From Macrocystis pyrifera (Eukaryota > Sar > Phaeophyceae > Laminariales > Laminariaceae), in assembly GCA_031763025.1 (NCBI GenBank), contig JASSKH010000006.1:4957691-5021690 (forward strand): 64,000 nt of DNA, given 5' to 3'. Position 1 is the first letter of the stretch; each line of letters begins with the position of its first letter. This document shows positions 22,819-34,496 of this stretch, one piece after another. A program made the translations under genes and the position numbers. The notes under the pieces were generated by a model. It ran no database searches. It was given only the letters and a program-made list of their open reading frames with translations, and had not been told where the DNA came from.

Positions 22819-22950
22819 TTCCTAGGGGAAGCTGCACGCGTGCTTGCCCCGGGCCGTAAATACATCATGTTCAGCGCCTTCAGCGACGATGGCATGGGGC
22901 GCAAGGACATGAAAGAAATCCTCTCGCACCCGGGGTTCATGGGCGCGGAG
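22819..22950 (+). CDS. Methyltransferase-like gene, downstream exon (copy A)
   Basis: An exon of 132 nt after a pyrimidine/TCTAGGGAG acceptor and before GAG/GTGAACAG. It encodes FLGEAARVLAPGRKYIMFSA, then FSDDGMGRKDMKEILSHPGF and MGAE. RVLxPGG-like plus a following beta strand is the classic motif IV/V region of class I methyltransferases. The phase agrees with the 21,611 border (both phase 0). Family members usually have about 20 more residues between the two exons, so a small exon may be missing from my model. Intact here, but copy B lacks one base. Confidence 0.65.
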
Positions 22951-23673
22951 GTGAACAGTCATTCCGCGTGCGTGCGTGTGTACGTCGCGGTATCATCTGC
23001 GTACGTCTTATTTTTCTTTGTAGTGCTGTCTTGTGCCTCCGTTTGGGAGTATACCAACGATCCGCACCCGCGCTCAGGTTTCCACGTGTTTTGGTGTTGT
23101 CCCTTAGCTTGGTTGAAAAATGCTGGTACATTGAGGGCCACGACTGAAAGAGGGGTGCGTCATCCCGATTGCTGGCGAACAGAGTGATCAGAACCTACCA
23201 TGGTGTGTATACATAGGGGGGCACTGCGGTGTTTTGGGTCCATCGTGGGTTCTGATTACTATGGCCCTCTGTGATAGTTACCAGGTATTTCGCTAATGCA
23301 GTATCTTCTCTTAAACCGCAATGAATAATATACTACTGTAGCACAGGTTTTGTAAATAGCATGTCTGTCCCAAACAATTTGGCGTCTCTTGAATGAGCGT
23401 TTCTGTGACATCGAGCTCTCTGGAATCGTGCCCTCCCCCCTGTATGCTATTGATGGGAAACCTGCGGGTTTGTGCCCCTTGACTGACGGCCCCCCTACTG
23501 TACACTAACCCTAAGAAAAAATAGCAATCCGAACCAAACATCGTGCGCGTAAAATATAAAGGGATACACGGTGTTTGGACCCTTGACGGGCTCTGATTAC
23601 TAAGTAATACTACGTATTACTAAGTATGTATTAGTATGTATTGCTATGCCCCCGCCGTACTAACACTAATAGG

Positions 23674-24020
23674 CCGCGGTATGACCTCTTGACGGACCGC
23701 ACGTCTGCACTAAACCCACTACCTAAAGATGCTACAGGTCAGAACACCGCGGTTTGACGGCTTGACGGACCGCCCCCCGCACTGAAACTAGTACACAAAG
23801 ATGCTACAGGTAGGAAGACCGCGGCTTGACGGCTTGATTAACCGCACCTCTACACTTTAACTAGTATATGTTGTGTACGAAGATGGTACAGGTCGGAAGA
23901 CCGCGGTTTGACAGCTTGACCGAACGCACCCCTACACTTAAACTAGTATACCTGGTAACTAGTATAGAAAGATGGTACAGGTCAGAAGACCGCTTGGCTG
24001 ACTTCCCCCCACACTAAAAC
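23674..24020 (+). repeat. 73-88-bp satellite array, copy A
   Basis: About five degenerate units share ACCGCGGTTTGACGGCTTGA, a C-rich part, ACTAGTA and GATGCTACAGGTC. The ACCGCGG markers at 23,674, 23,747, 23,819, 23,901 and 23,990 give spacings of about 73, 72, 82 and 88. Related single units occur near 20,490, 23,466 and 28,285-28,400. The copy B array is at 58,996-59,350. Confidence 0.85.
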
Positions 24021-24065
24021 TAGAATATTGAGGAAAAAATAGGCCGTGACGTGCCCAAAGATACC

Positions 24066-25165
24066 AGGGCAGCTCGTGGGTCGGGTCAAACCTCAAGGGT
24101 CGGGTCGAGTCTGCTGACCCAACCCGACGACCGACGAGATTTTGGAAACCCCGTGACCCGACCCGATCCGACCCGTGAGATTCGAAAACCTACAGACCCG
24201 ACCCGACCCGCCTGATTCCGATAGCCCCGTGCTGTACGGGTCAAGTCGCAGGTCGAGTTCATATCAACCTCGTGGGACAAGTTGTGCCGACCCACGGGTT
24301 CCACCCGCGGATCCAGCCCGTTGGTTGACGCTCCACAAACAAATGCATCTCCGTAGTATGCAGCCTGGCTGCAGTGGGTATCGATGGACGCCAACATGCG
24401 TGTATAGATTTGGTGGTGTTTTAGTTGGCACCGAAGGATTACTATCAATAGTATAGACGTGAAAGAGGCTGTGTGCTCTCAATTAGAAACAAACCACACA
24501 AACTCAACGAAATCCGGCCGCACTCGGAACACGCCACTACAATCACAGCAGTTCAGCGACTGTGACCACCTCGGGATAGCGTGCCACGAAACAACTCCCA
24601 CGCGCTAACCCCAGCTCGCGCGTTCCTACAGATGCCGGGTTTGTGGAAATCGGATGCGCACGAACAGCTCTCGCAATCATCGAAAATCGCGAATGCTAGC
24701 CACTAACAGTACACAGCAGACAGACAAATTACAGTGACAGAAAATTGGAAGCCTGTACGTACCCCAGTAGGAAGTGTCTTATATTTGCCTATAGGCCTCA
24801 TCATTACTCGGTGTTGACACGAGAGAAGAAGCCTTTGAGCAGAAAACGGGAAAAAATAACAAGTGTCGGATCCGCGGGCCGGAGGCACGGGTCAGACCCG
24901 CGGATTAGCAGAAAAAAACTCCCTAGGCATGTTGGCCCGACTCGAGAGTGACCCGTTTCTCGCGGGTCGTGACCTGACCCGACCCCGTCAGTTTTTCATC
25001 ACACATCTTGACCCGACCCGACCCAGTAAAGTTATGAAAGCTCTTGCGCCGACCTGACCCGACCCGCGAGATTTGGAAGCCAGTTACCCGACCCGGCCCA
25101 TCCCGACCCGATCCCTGAGATTCTTAAGGTTTCCTGATCCGAGCCGCGGGTCGTGTCGTGACCTG
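24066..25165. repeat. GACCCG-rich bipartite block, copy A
   Basis: Two clusters of GACCCGACCCG-type repeats (24,075-24,300 and 24,880-25,165) flank a non-repetitive middle. Each carries GAGATT(C/T)(G)GAAA spacer motifs. Such subterminal repeats are common in non-autonomous hAT-type DNA transposons, and CAGGGC occurs at the left edge (24,066), but I find no convincing right terminal repeat or target duplication. Copy B: 59,398-60,545. Confidence 0.55.
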
Positions 25166-25760
25166 CGAGCAATCCTGAATAATACGGGTCTCCCATGTGC
25201 CGCTCTGACCGGGAATATGAACCATGTTTGGAGTCTGATACCAAACTCAAACGGTGATTATGTTCCGGACCAGATTGGTCTAGCTTGTGGCATGTTCGTT
25301 CGTTAGCCCTGGGCAGGGGCGTTGTCGGTCCCCGAGAGGGCCGACCACAAAAACGAATACTTAAGTACGTGCAGTGTCTCAGGTACAAAAAAAAAAAAAC
25401 AAATAAAAGGTATATATCTGCCTTCAGCAGTAGGTAGAAAGTAGCGCTGGTGCATTAATCGTGGTCAACTGAGGTTTATAGCTCAGACGACGCAGCTGTC
25501 CTATATGTGTTTTTGCGGGCAATATTACAGCAGCATGGTTTATGTCCATACGTACGAAATACGCCACTCTGGCGGGGACAATATTTCCCTGTTCGGACTC
25601 TGATATGAACGCTCGAACGGTGATGACATTTCCTAATATAGTGATACGTGTTCGTGTTTCGCTTTTCGTATTGTAGGGCGTGTAACCGCGGCAGTCTTGC
25701 TTGTGCCTGTGCCGCTCTGACCTATATGCCTTGATGCAAATATGCCCCCCCCCCCTCCCT

Positions 25761-26308
25761 ATTATATATATATATTGTACATGGGTTGGGTTGGCGTCGG
25801 CTGGCAACGACACTGTAAAACATGCCGCTCACTACGTGAGCTAGACATCCAGGGTACCGTTTTTTTTTGTTTTTTTGTTTTGGCGGTCGCCCACAGCTGG
25901 TCGTCTAGTTAGATCATTTGTGCGAAGTAAAGAACCATTACTCTGCACAAGGGAATTGATCGTATCACGTAGTGTTCAAGGTAAGGCACCCAAGAGGCAG
26001 TTACATAGTACTCCCATTGCTGTCTCTGGAAGTGGCCACACCTGAAATTAAACTAACTCATTGAAGCTGTCATCCATATGCAAGTCCGCCCCACAAGCGG
26101 TTCTTAGTTGGATGCAGCTCACCCTTCATGCGACTCGCCGGACACCTCACGGCGCTCCGTGCTTGGTGCAAGCAATGTCTGCCTGGTCGGTGAAAACCCG
26201 ACGAGCTCCGTCCCGGCATCGTAGGGATGTGAGGGTCTATGGTCATACGACTACGGCCATGCATGAGATCGAGTAGATCTCTCCTGTCGAGTACCCCCCC
26301 CCCCCCCC
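25761..26308 (+). mobile_element. Poly(C) SINE-like element, private to copy A (1)
   Basis: About 0.53 kb from an AT run plus GGGTTGGGTTGGCGTCGG at the left to GTCGAGTAC and a C run at the right. The 3' part holds the hairpin TGGTC-ATAC-GACTA. It is preceded by a C-rich tract as well. Copy B has a C-rich empty site near 61,105-61,135. Very similar to the element at 27,189, so both are probably young. No obvious pol III B box. Confidence 0.8.
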
Positions 26309-26329
26309 TCCCCACGTCTACCTTTAATT

Positions 26330-27117
26330 AATACCTGGTATAAATATGTATAGGTGGGTTGGCGAGGCGTTTTAGGAGTTTCATTCACACTTTGGGAAAA
26401 CAAAATCTGAGCCATCACGGCGTCCTCACCGGGCGCCGGTTGAAGGATGAGTACGTTACTTGTGCTTTACATTGTTGGCCGTAATGCGTACGTACACGTA
26501 CGAGATGCGTGCAGCATGAGTCGTATTCATACGTTTGCCCCCGTTGAGTTCCGCAGTATACCATGGGGGGACATAGGAGCCTCAGAAAATTGATGGTGAA
26601 TCTCTATCGTACAAAACCTCTGGCGTTGGTTGGCGGCGACGCCCTATAACACGCCTCCAACTGCGTGAGCTAGGCAACCAGGGTACAGTTTTTTTTTCGC
26701 TTTCTGGCGGTCACTACAGCCGGCGGTCGAGGTGGGTCATTTTTATGCGGGGAAACCTTTGACTCCGCACAAGGGAGATGATCCTATCTCGTAGTGTGCA
26801 CACTGTAAGGCACCCACGAGGCGGTTACATTGTAAACCTACTGCCTTCTCTGGATGTAGCCGCACCAGAAAAAAATCAATTAATTGACGCTGCCATCCAT
26901 CACCAAAACATCCGCCTCAATAGCGGTTCTGAGTAAGATGCAGCTCACCCTTCATGCGACCCGCAAAATACCTCACGGCGCTTCGTGCTTTGCGCAAGCA
27001 ATATCTGCCTGGTCGGTGAAGACCCGACGTGCTCCGTCCCGGCATTGTAGGGATGCGAGGGCATATGGTCGTGAAACTGCGGCCGTGCATAATAATGAGT
27101 ACACCCCCCCGCCTCCG
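26330..27117 (+). mobile_element. Poly(C) SINE-like element, longer form, copy A (2)
   Basis: The 3' two thirds (26,604-27,117) match the other elements and end AATAATGAGTACA plus C. About 270 bp of extra sequence lies upstream, itself starting GTGGGTTGGCGAGGCG, so this may be a longer variant or a nested pair. Shared with copy B (61,137-61,922), so older than the other two. Its hairpin stem has decayed. Confidence 0.7.
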
Positions 27118-27188
27118 CCCGCGCGCGAAAATAGTCGACACCTCTCCCTCTCTGTCGTCGACGTTTTGTAACTCCCTCCCCGCGCCCA

Positions 27189-27726
27189 TACATACATTAT
27201 GTATTGGTTGGGTTGGCGTCGGTTGGCAACGACACTGTTAAACATGCCGCTCACTACGTGAGCTAGACATCCAGGGTACCGTTTCTTTTTTGTTTCTTTT
27301 AGGCGGTCGCCCACAGCTGGTCGTCTAGTTAGATCACTTGTGCGAAGTAAAGAACCATTACTCTGCACAAGGGAATTGATCGTATCACGTAGTGTTCAAG
27401 GTAAGGCACCCAAGAGGCAGTTACATAGTACTCCCATTGCTGTCTGTGGAAGTGGCCACACCGGAAATTAAACTAACTCATTGACGCTGTCATCCATATG
27501 CAAGTCCGCCTCATAAGAAGTTCTTCGTAGGATGCAGCGCACCCTTCATGCGACTCGCCGGACACCTCATCACGGCGCCTCGCGCTTGGTACAAAAAATG
27601 TCTGCCTGGTCGGTGAAAACCCGACGAGCTCCGTGCCGGCAGTGTAGGGATGTGAGGGTCTATGGTCATACGACTACGGCCATGCATGAGATCGAGTAGA
27701 TCTCTCCTGTCGAGTACACCCCCCTC
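27189..27726 (+). mobile_element. Poly(C) SINE-like element, private to copy A (3)
   Basis: Close relative of the element at 25,761, starting GGTTGGGTTGGCGTCGG and ending GTCGAGTACACC in a C/CT-rich tract. Copy B has a C-rich empty site near 61,995. Insertion again lies within pyrimidine-rich, C-biased sequence. Confidence 0.8.
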
Positions 27727-28740
27727 TTCCCGCCCCCCTCTCTTCCCCTCTCCCCCCTTCCCCTCTCCTCCCCTTCCCTCCTCTCTCCTCCCCTCCCCTC
27801 CTCTCGCTCCCGTCCCCTCCCCTCCCACTTCCCTCCCGCTCGTCTCCCCACCGCCTCGTCCCTCCCCCTTCCCCTCGGCTTCTCATTGGCCTTGATTGAC
27901 CTCCGCTGACGGTCGTTGATCTTCGTTGATTTTCTTCAATTTCTCCGCGTTGGTCATCGCGGATCTCCATTTTGATCTTCACCGATCGTGACATGATCTT
28001 CATTGATATTGTCTGAACATTCATGGGTTTTCATTGGTCTCCACTGATCGTTTGACCGACTCTCTACGGATCGCCCTCACGGTGCGGATCTTCATGACCG
28101 ATCTTCGTCACTGACCATGATTTTATCTTGTCATATCTCTATGATAGATGGAAGTTCTGGACCCCCGCTGCTAGAGTACCCCGACCAGACATGTAGCTAT
28201 GTCTATATCCTCACCAAAGCGGACACCGCTTCGCTCCTGGCCCCGTTGAAGCCAAAGAGAAAGAATACTATTAATAGGAAACCGAAATTTGACGGCTTGA
28301 CTGACACCCCCCACACTATATCCCGTGTATCGGGGAGCCAAACATGCTAAGAGACCGCGGTATGATAGCTTGACTGACCGCTCCCCTGGTACATGGTACA
28401 CTACAACCAGTATAACGAAAAGAGACCTTGACGAGTACAAGAAAACGATCGCCTATCATATTGTCCGCGGGTAGGGGCGTATGGGGTGTGGGCGGGAGGG
28501 GGCTGGGAGGAAGAGGAGGGTCGGAATTTGTACGGAAACAAGTAACGGCTGCGTGCCAGCATTGTTCACCACTCTGGCCGGGAATTCAATGGATACCACT
28601 CCGGCCAGAAATACAATCTCGGTGTAGACTGCAATATCACATTCAAACGTCCCAGTGAGGGTGATGTACGATATTAGCTGCTTGCTTCGCTTGCAGATGA
28701 TGTAACACCCGTCTTAGCGTGGCACGGGTGGGCGGAGCGC
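27727..28740. other. CT-rich tract and spacer without recognisable gene
   Basis: A CCCTCT-rich block (27,727-27,880) is followed by GATC(T)TTCA(T)TGATC-type short repeats (27,890-28,110) and a single satellite-like unit (28,285-28,400). Matched by 61,990-63,010 in copy B. Confidence 0.6.
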
Positions 28741-28941
28741 CTATTCGTTATCCGAGGTTGATATATATTGTCCCTCATTATTGCTGAAAGAGCCGAGAGA
28801 CGAGAGACGGCGGCTATCCCTAATCGTACCCGTAGATAAGCGCTCGCTGGGCGGGGGGAGTTGATCGTCGAAGCTCGGAGTTCGTTCCGACATAGGACTA
28901 AGCGTCAACATAATGCCTACAACCGCTGTGTGCCTCTTCAA
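28741..28941 (-). other. Ser-rich exon-like ORF, copy A (unknown)
   Basis: The minus-strand frame includes PSERLSTGTIRDSRRLSSLG and SFSNNEGQYIS. Copy B (about 63,010-63,200) preserves PSERLSTVTIRDRRRLSSLG and SFSNDEGQ, although the flanks differ. Frame preservation across two diverged copies is suggestive only. Confidence 0.3.
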
Positions 28942-29010
28942 TATGGAACGAATACTCCGGTCGGTCGGTCAGTCTGTCGGTCAGTCTGTTGTTGCCTCTG
29001 TCTTGCGATC

Positions 29011-29659
29011 CACACCACAAACACTTTTATTTCGTTATTTGTCTTGTGCTCTTGTTGGGGCTTTGTACCTTCTACAGAGAGTATTCGTTGGTTGGACTTT
29101 GAAACAAAATTCGTGCGTATTATCGAGAACTGTTTTCTCTCGCTCCGGTGGGAATTCAGTGCCCACGGAGAGGTGTGGGGGGGGCGGTGTGATGGCGGGG
29201 GGAAGGGGGGGGTCAACGAAACATATTTCGTTCCTGTCATGCTGGTTGAGCGTTTGACGAGGGCTTGAAGCCGATCGCCAGAGCGCTCATACCTGTGGCA
29301 GTGGTAGTGGCAGTAGCAGAGCAGTAGCAGGAGAGTATAGGGTATGTACAGCAGTATTGCACCGTACGAGTAGCGCTTTTTGGCTGGTGACTTATTGAAC
29401 TTCCGGAATGTTGAACTGGTGGTGGGATGTGACGATGAAGTGCAAATGGTTCGCGCGTCGGAAAGAGAAGATTCACTACTCTATGGTCTGCGTATGTCGG
29501 GGCAAACTATACATCCCTGACCTACTGCATATGATCTGGGCGCGATCTGCTGTACCTGATGGTCTATCGATCCGATTTTGTGAAGGAAGTGTTTTTTTAG
29601 GTTGAACTACTGTTGAGGTGGTGAAGTGTGGGCGGTGCTATAGTGCGGCTGGCGCCATG
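29011..29659. other. Single-copy spacer
   Basis: No counterpart in copy B, which switches to other sequence here. It contains a G-rich tract at 29,175-29,215 and GGTCGGTCAGTC-type repeats just before it (28,960-28,990). No identifiable gene. Confidence 0.55.
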
Positions 29660-30060
29660 TCGGCAAGCTGAAAAACTGTCACCATGTTGAAGCGCTCAAG
29701 TACTGTTACCATGTTGAAGTGTCGAAGCACTGTCATCAAGCCACGTCGACGTGTTGTACTGCTGTCACCAAGCCATGTCGATGTGTTGTACTGCTGTCAC
29801 CACGATGAAATACTGTCAAATGTCGGGGTGTTGACATACTTCCGCCGTGTGTTGGTGTATTGAAATGCTGTCGCCATGTTGAATTGTTGAGTTTCTGTCG
29901 CTATGTCGACGTGTCGAAAGAAGTATTGCTACCATCTTGAAGTGTTGATGTACTGTAGTCCAACAGACGTGATGACTTGCTGTCGCCAATTTGAATCGTT
30001 GAAAGACTGTCACCCTATTGAAGTGGTGGATTACTGCCGTAGCCTCTGTTCTTCTCGGCA
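29660..30060 (+). repeat. 27-33-bp degenerate minisatellite
   Basis: Repeats of the type ACTGTCACCATGTTGAAGTG, clearest at 29,677, 29,702, 29,729, 29,759 and 29,791, continue with decay to about 30,020. Present once in the window. Confidence 0.8.
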
Positions 30061-32300
30061 CCTTAGCGATAGCCCTCCCGCGAAGCATTGCATTCTTCAC
30101 TCAAGCTTGGGTTTTAAAATCCGTTAGAAGAGTCAGTTAACGTTCTGCAAGTACTGCTGTAAGACTAAGTGTTCTCACGGTCGTAGACGAGGTGGGTGAG
30201 AGATGGGATGCTTTCGGGGGGGGGGGGGGAGAAGAGAGGGTCAAAAGACAAGAGATCGCTAAATGAGTGGCGGGATGGATTTGATGAGAGACGGAATGGT
30301 CAAAAGAAGCAGACAGACGGTCGAGAGATTGACCGGACGGTGGAGACATTGGGTGGCCAAGAGAGGCATCCCGTCGGTTCGCATCAGTGGCCATCACTAC
30401 CGCCGGCTGGTTTGAGATATGTACGAGTACTCAACCGAAGCGAGAAACACTAGTGGCGCATATTTGCCATAGTATTGCTAGTAAATGATCTCCGGGCCGT
30501 TGTGACTGTGCACGCGTGAAATAGTACCCCGGGGCGTTTACTACGTGGCCGGGTCGTTTTCCGGAAATATATCTCGGGCATTTTGGTCCCCTAGAGCGAT
30601 ACAAGCAGAAGCAAACGAAAACATGCACGCCGCTCACACATTGGGGGGCCAAGTGTAGATTTGGCGCATGAAATACCGTAGTGGCGGGCGTTGCGGTCGC
30701 AGGTGATTCGCGCCCAAATTACGATGTGGGCGTTTGACTCAGGAGCAGTGGCGGGGGGGGATCTGATATTGGAGCTGATACTTGAGAGTAATGACTGAAC
30801 GTTTGCCTCATCGATACTGCGTAACCTGGGCTGTGTCTTATCTGGTCATCCGTAAGCGAGCCCATTCTGATCGCGTAAGCATCAACACGAGCTGATGTAT
30901 ATATGTGCACGAAATCCCAACATATGAAAGAACGAACTCGTTCGATGATACCAGCAAATCAATGTGAAATGTTGTACGTTATAAACATGTTTGGTCTGTG
31001 TTGCTGTTTGCGCAGCACATGTACCCACCTATATGCCAAAATTGCTATGCCAACCACGTCCTTGCCTACTTCGGAAACAGCTACATTCCCCCCACTGAAA
31101 ACGGCTTGCTAGCTCCGACCGGGGCGTCTCCCCACACCAGTGAACGAGGAAACGGGCACTCCTTGCCCGGGGCATTTTTTAGTTTGTGTTTGACGAGGGG
31201 GGCTTTACTCGGGATGAGGCCCATTTTCGCTACAAACGGCATCCGTAAGGCTTTTACTAGCATTATTGTGGCTTTTGGCCACTCTCTGGCCCATAATATA
31301 GTACCCGTTCGATATGATGTTGACATCACACTCCGAACGTGGATTATAATATTGTCCAGGGCGGAACGGTAGAAATTATTATGTGGCGTGGGAATCAAGA
31401 AAGGAAACGTAATGATTGTGTACGTACTGGGTATGTAAAGTAGTATGGGCCCACGAAGAAGACATGACACATCCTGCACATCCTGGTCAGAACGCCACTC
31501 TTCCGTTTGGGTGGACGCCAATTTATTTTTGATAAATGCCGATATTGTGCAACAGCGAGTTATATGCTACACTAAACGTTTAACGAATAGACTTCGCTTG
31601 AGGTTGCTCAAAAGGGTACATGGTGCCACAAGAAGGTTTAGGGGCTTGCCCAGGTTACACTCGGATTACGAAGGCATGTCGTGTTGGCGGGCACGTACTA
31701 TTGTGCTATCAATAGTACACTAGGCGCTTGCTGTAGTCACCATCACGCTCCTTTGCAATGACGGCTGCTGGTATGCGTTTAGTGGAAGTCACTGTATATC
31801 ACGCGATTTGCATCATACTACAGCCGATAGAGGACCCCTGTCCTATAACCTACCCGTATGTGACTAATAACAAAAGGAGCACTGGGAACGGCAGGCTGAT
31901 ATTTACGTAACGTAAGAATTTCGGGGCATCGTCACACTGAAGTCACAGAACGTAACGAGCATAAAACACGCTTGACCTCGGACGGAAGAGCCCAAGCCTG
32001 AAAACAAACTTTCCTCTTTCTTCTTACGCGTTGATGTCTCCCGCTGCATGTTTTTATGCCCTTAAAAAAAGCGAGCTTAAGAACCATCTCAAAACTCCAC
32101 TCGGGCTGGTTAGTAGGTTACGAACGATGCATATTTACACATGTGGGTACGTGGTAATGCGCAACAACCCCCGAGGGTGTATGAAAGTGTGGCTATGTAT
32201 GTGCACATGTGTTTATGTGGACGTCAGCGGTTTCGAAACCCGCCGTCGTTTGGCTCGGCGTTCAGCCGAACAATAAAATAAGTAGAGAGGGTAAGATAGG
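30061..32300. other. Single-copy region, unassigned ORFs
   Basis: Two overlapping ORFs occur on opposite strands: plus 30,998-31,372 (124 codons) and minus 31,081-31,521 (146 codons). Neither shows a motif I know, and without a second copy there is no conservation to choose between them. A G-rich run lies at 30,217-30,230. Confidence 0.35.
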
Positions 32301-32309
32301 TAAATACAG

Positions 32310-33060
32310 TGCTCTCTGCGCGACTCGTGTATCGGTTTTCAGGTGAACAGGCAAAGCAACGTAATGGCGGCTACGAAGAACGGGAAAGAAGTTTTACGCG
32401 TGGCTCGTGTGTCGGTCTTTCGCGGAAAAGAAGGGGTATTGGTGGGTTGATAAAGTGGCCACTAAGACCCGTTATTATCGAAGTACATGTACCCAAATAG
32501 TTCCCGCTATTTTAAAATAAAACAGGCGAACAAGTGGAAAAATAGGATTGTTTTCCCCTAAATCGAGAAATTGAAAAGAGGGCAAAGCATCCAGGATACT
32601 TACCAGCCATTCCTGTCTATTTAGAAAAGAAGCAGGAAATTACAGGAGGGCAAAACGTTCGTCGATAATAGCCTCCCTAAGCTTCTTGCTGGGCGACTCG
32701 TGTGTCGTTGTTTCGAGAACAAGCAAGGCGTTGGTGACTACGCAGATATTGAGTACCAGAGCTGCTTTCCGCACGACTCGTCAGACCGTCTCATGCATAC
32801 AAGCAGGTGCTAACGGCTGTATAGATTGGGTGGCTATCAATAGAATGTTTGCTGCGCGACTTGTGCACCGCGTTTCGCGGACATGCAAGAGGTTAACGGC
32901 TAAGGTAGACATAATTTGATATCCGCCTCCTGCGTGACTCGTGTGACTGTCGTTTACGATCAGGCAAGCTGCTTGCAGCTAGATAAAAATTTGAAACTAC
33001 TGTACCTCCTGCGAGGCTTGTGTGTCGGTGTTTCGCTGAGGCAGACGGAATACAAAAATA
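32310..33060 (+). repeat. About 80-bp degenerate tandem repeats
   Basis: Units carry a core like GCGCGACTCGTGTGTCGGT and GTTTCGCGGA..AGCAAG. They are clearest at 32,317, 32,395, 32,690, 32,771, 32,852, 32,930 and 33,008, with a gap between the second and third. The encoded cores (such as SARLVYRFSGEQAK and AARLVHRVSRTCKR) look alike, so this could be a decayed repeat-protein exon or a minisatellite. Confidence 0.75.
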
Positions 33061-34496
33061 CTTAGAGCACAGTACATTCAGCAGGCATTGCTCATCGTCG
33101 TTCAAGGCTCCGCCATGATAACGGGGACATTCGACACAAGAACATATTCACGCATTGATCAACGGCAGCATTTTTCACACTGGTGTTTTTTCGATGGGCA
33201 ATAGCATCATTCGAATATTCTCACGCACAAACACTTCTCTTGATGGTCCCTAACTTCATGGTCTCCATTTCGCGTCCGACAAAATACGTACGAAGCAAAC
33301 AGCACGATACGAGACGATCGATCTACTCCCACCCCCATTCTCCCCAGACCACACACGTGCACACCACACCCACACCCCTCCCTTCACCCCGAATTCCCTA
33401 ACACCCCGACAACATCACTGTTTCAGCCCTGACATACCCAATTTGAACCCATCTCCAGGCGATCTTTGCTTTAGTGAGTTTTACGTGCTAAATACTCAGC
33501 GACTTGAGGATAACAGTTAATACACAAACGTGCGCAACGAAGACCACGAAACACTAATAACCATCACCCACCATAGCACACTAAGAAGCACAGCGCAGAC
33601 AGCAACTCAAACGAGCGAGAACAAACAAGTTGAGGGGAGAAAATGTTTCCCACGGTGCTCGTCCCTCCGAACCCTTCTCGTGCATGCTACAAAACACAGC
33701 GTAACGCACAACAAGCAATCACGGGACATGCCTCTAACTAAATAAACCGTGTTCCAAGCAACCCTCGCAAAACATCCGACCCGTTTTCCTGTTTAAAACG
33801 CTTAGGACCTACTAGACTCAGAACTATACGCCGTTCGTATATATCTGTGCTTTATGCCAAATCGGATAGGTACGTACTGGCAATTGGGTTTACTCCGGTT
33901 GACACAAGGTCATACAGCAGATCTCCTTGTTCCCGTGACCCCTCTCTCCTCCCCTGGTTTCGGTCTGACCTATGTTTATGAGCCGGATATTGATGAGCTC
34001 GACAGGCATCGACTGTTTTTGTGTCGAGTTACGTGTATCCAATCTACAGAAATCACGCAACTGCGTACTGCGTACCACAGTGTGTACCAGACAGTACGAT
34101 ACGAAATATCAGCAGAATGAACAGATCGTTTTCAAGCTATTCCCCAATACACAGCAAAGCCCCAACGTGATAGTGGCCTAGGAGGAGGGTACCTCCCACA
34201 GCGGTATTGACAATAAAACGAGTGCACGTTATAGTACTATTCAACAAACGGAATGCACAACGAGATCTGATATGACGTACCAGTAAGCTGAAAACATTCC
34301 AGAGTGTCATAAGAGGACGCCAGCTGCCCTATCCTCAATAAAACAGCATAGCGTGATAAGGACTTATCAGAAGGGTACACCCCACATTTATCGACTAATC
34401 GCAGTGTACTTAACCGACGCTGGCCATACACATTTTGCTCGAAACGCACACATATAATGTGCCAGGTAGTCCATTCGCGTAGCAGGAGGGAGAACC
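33061..34496. other. No recognisable gene
   Basis: Single-copy sequence up to the stop of the 93-residue repeat gene. CAC/ACC-rich at 33,330-33,400. Only short ORFs. Confidence 0.55.

Larger units (their letters stand above)
1..29010. repeat. Segmental duplication, copy A
   Basis: Nearly the whole interval aligns collinearly and in the same orientation with 35,743-63,303. The offset is 35,742 at the left edge and drifts to about 34.3-35.3 kb further right because of insertions and deletions. By eye the copies differ by a few percent, up to about 6-7% near 2.3 kb. The left border is not seen because the window opens inside the 93-residue repeat gene. The right border is near 29,010, where copy B switches to other sequence. 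Copy A alone carries a 692-bp segment at 5,549, a local duplication at 8.3-9.1 kb and two extra poly(C) SINE-like elements. Confidence 0.95.

Noticed and set aside
24066-25320. Complete hAT transposon
   Set aside because: CAGGGC at the left and GCCCTG near 25,311 are only 6 bp, no 8-bp target duplication is visible and no transposase is present.
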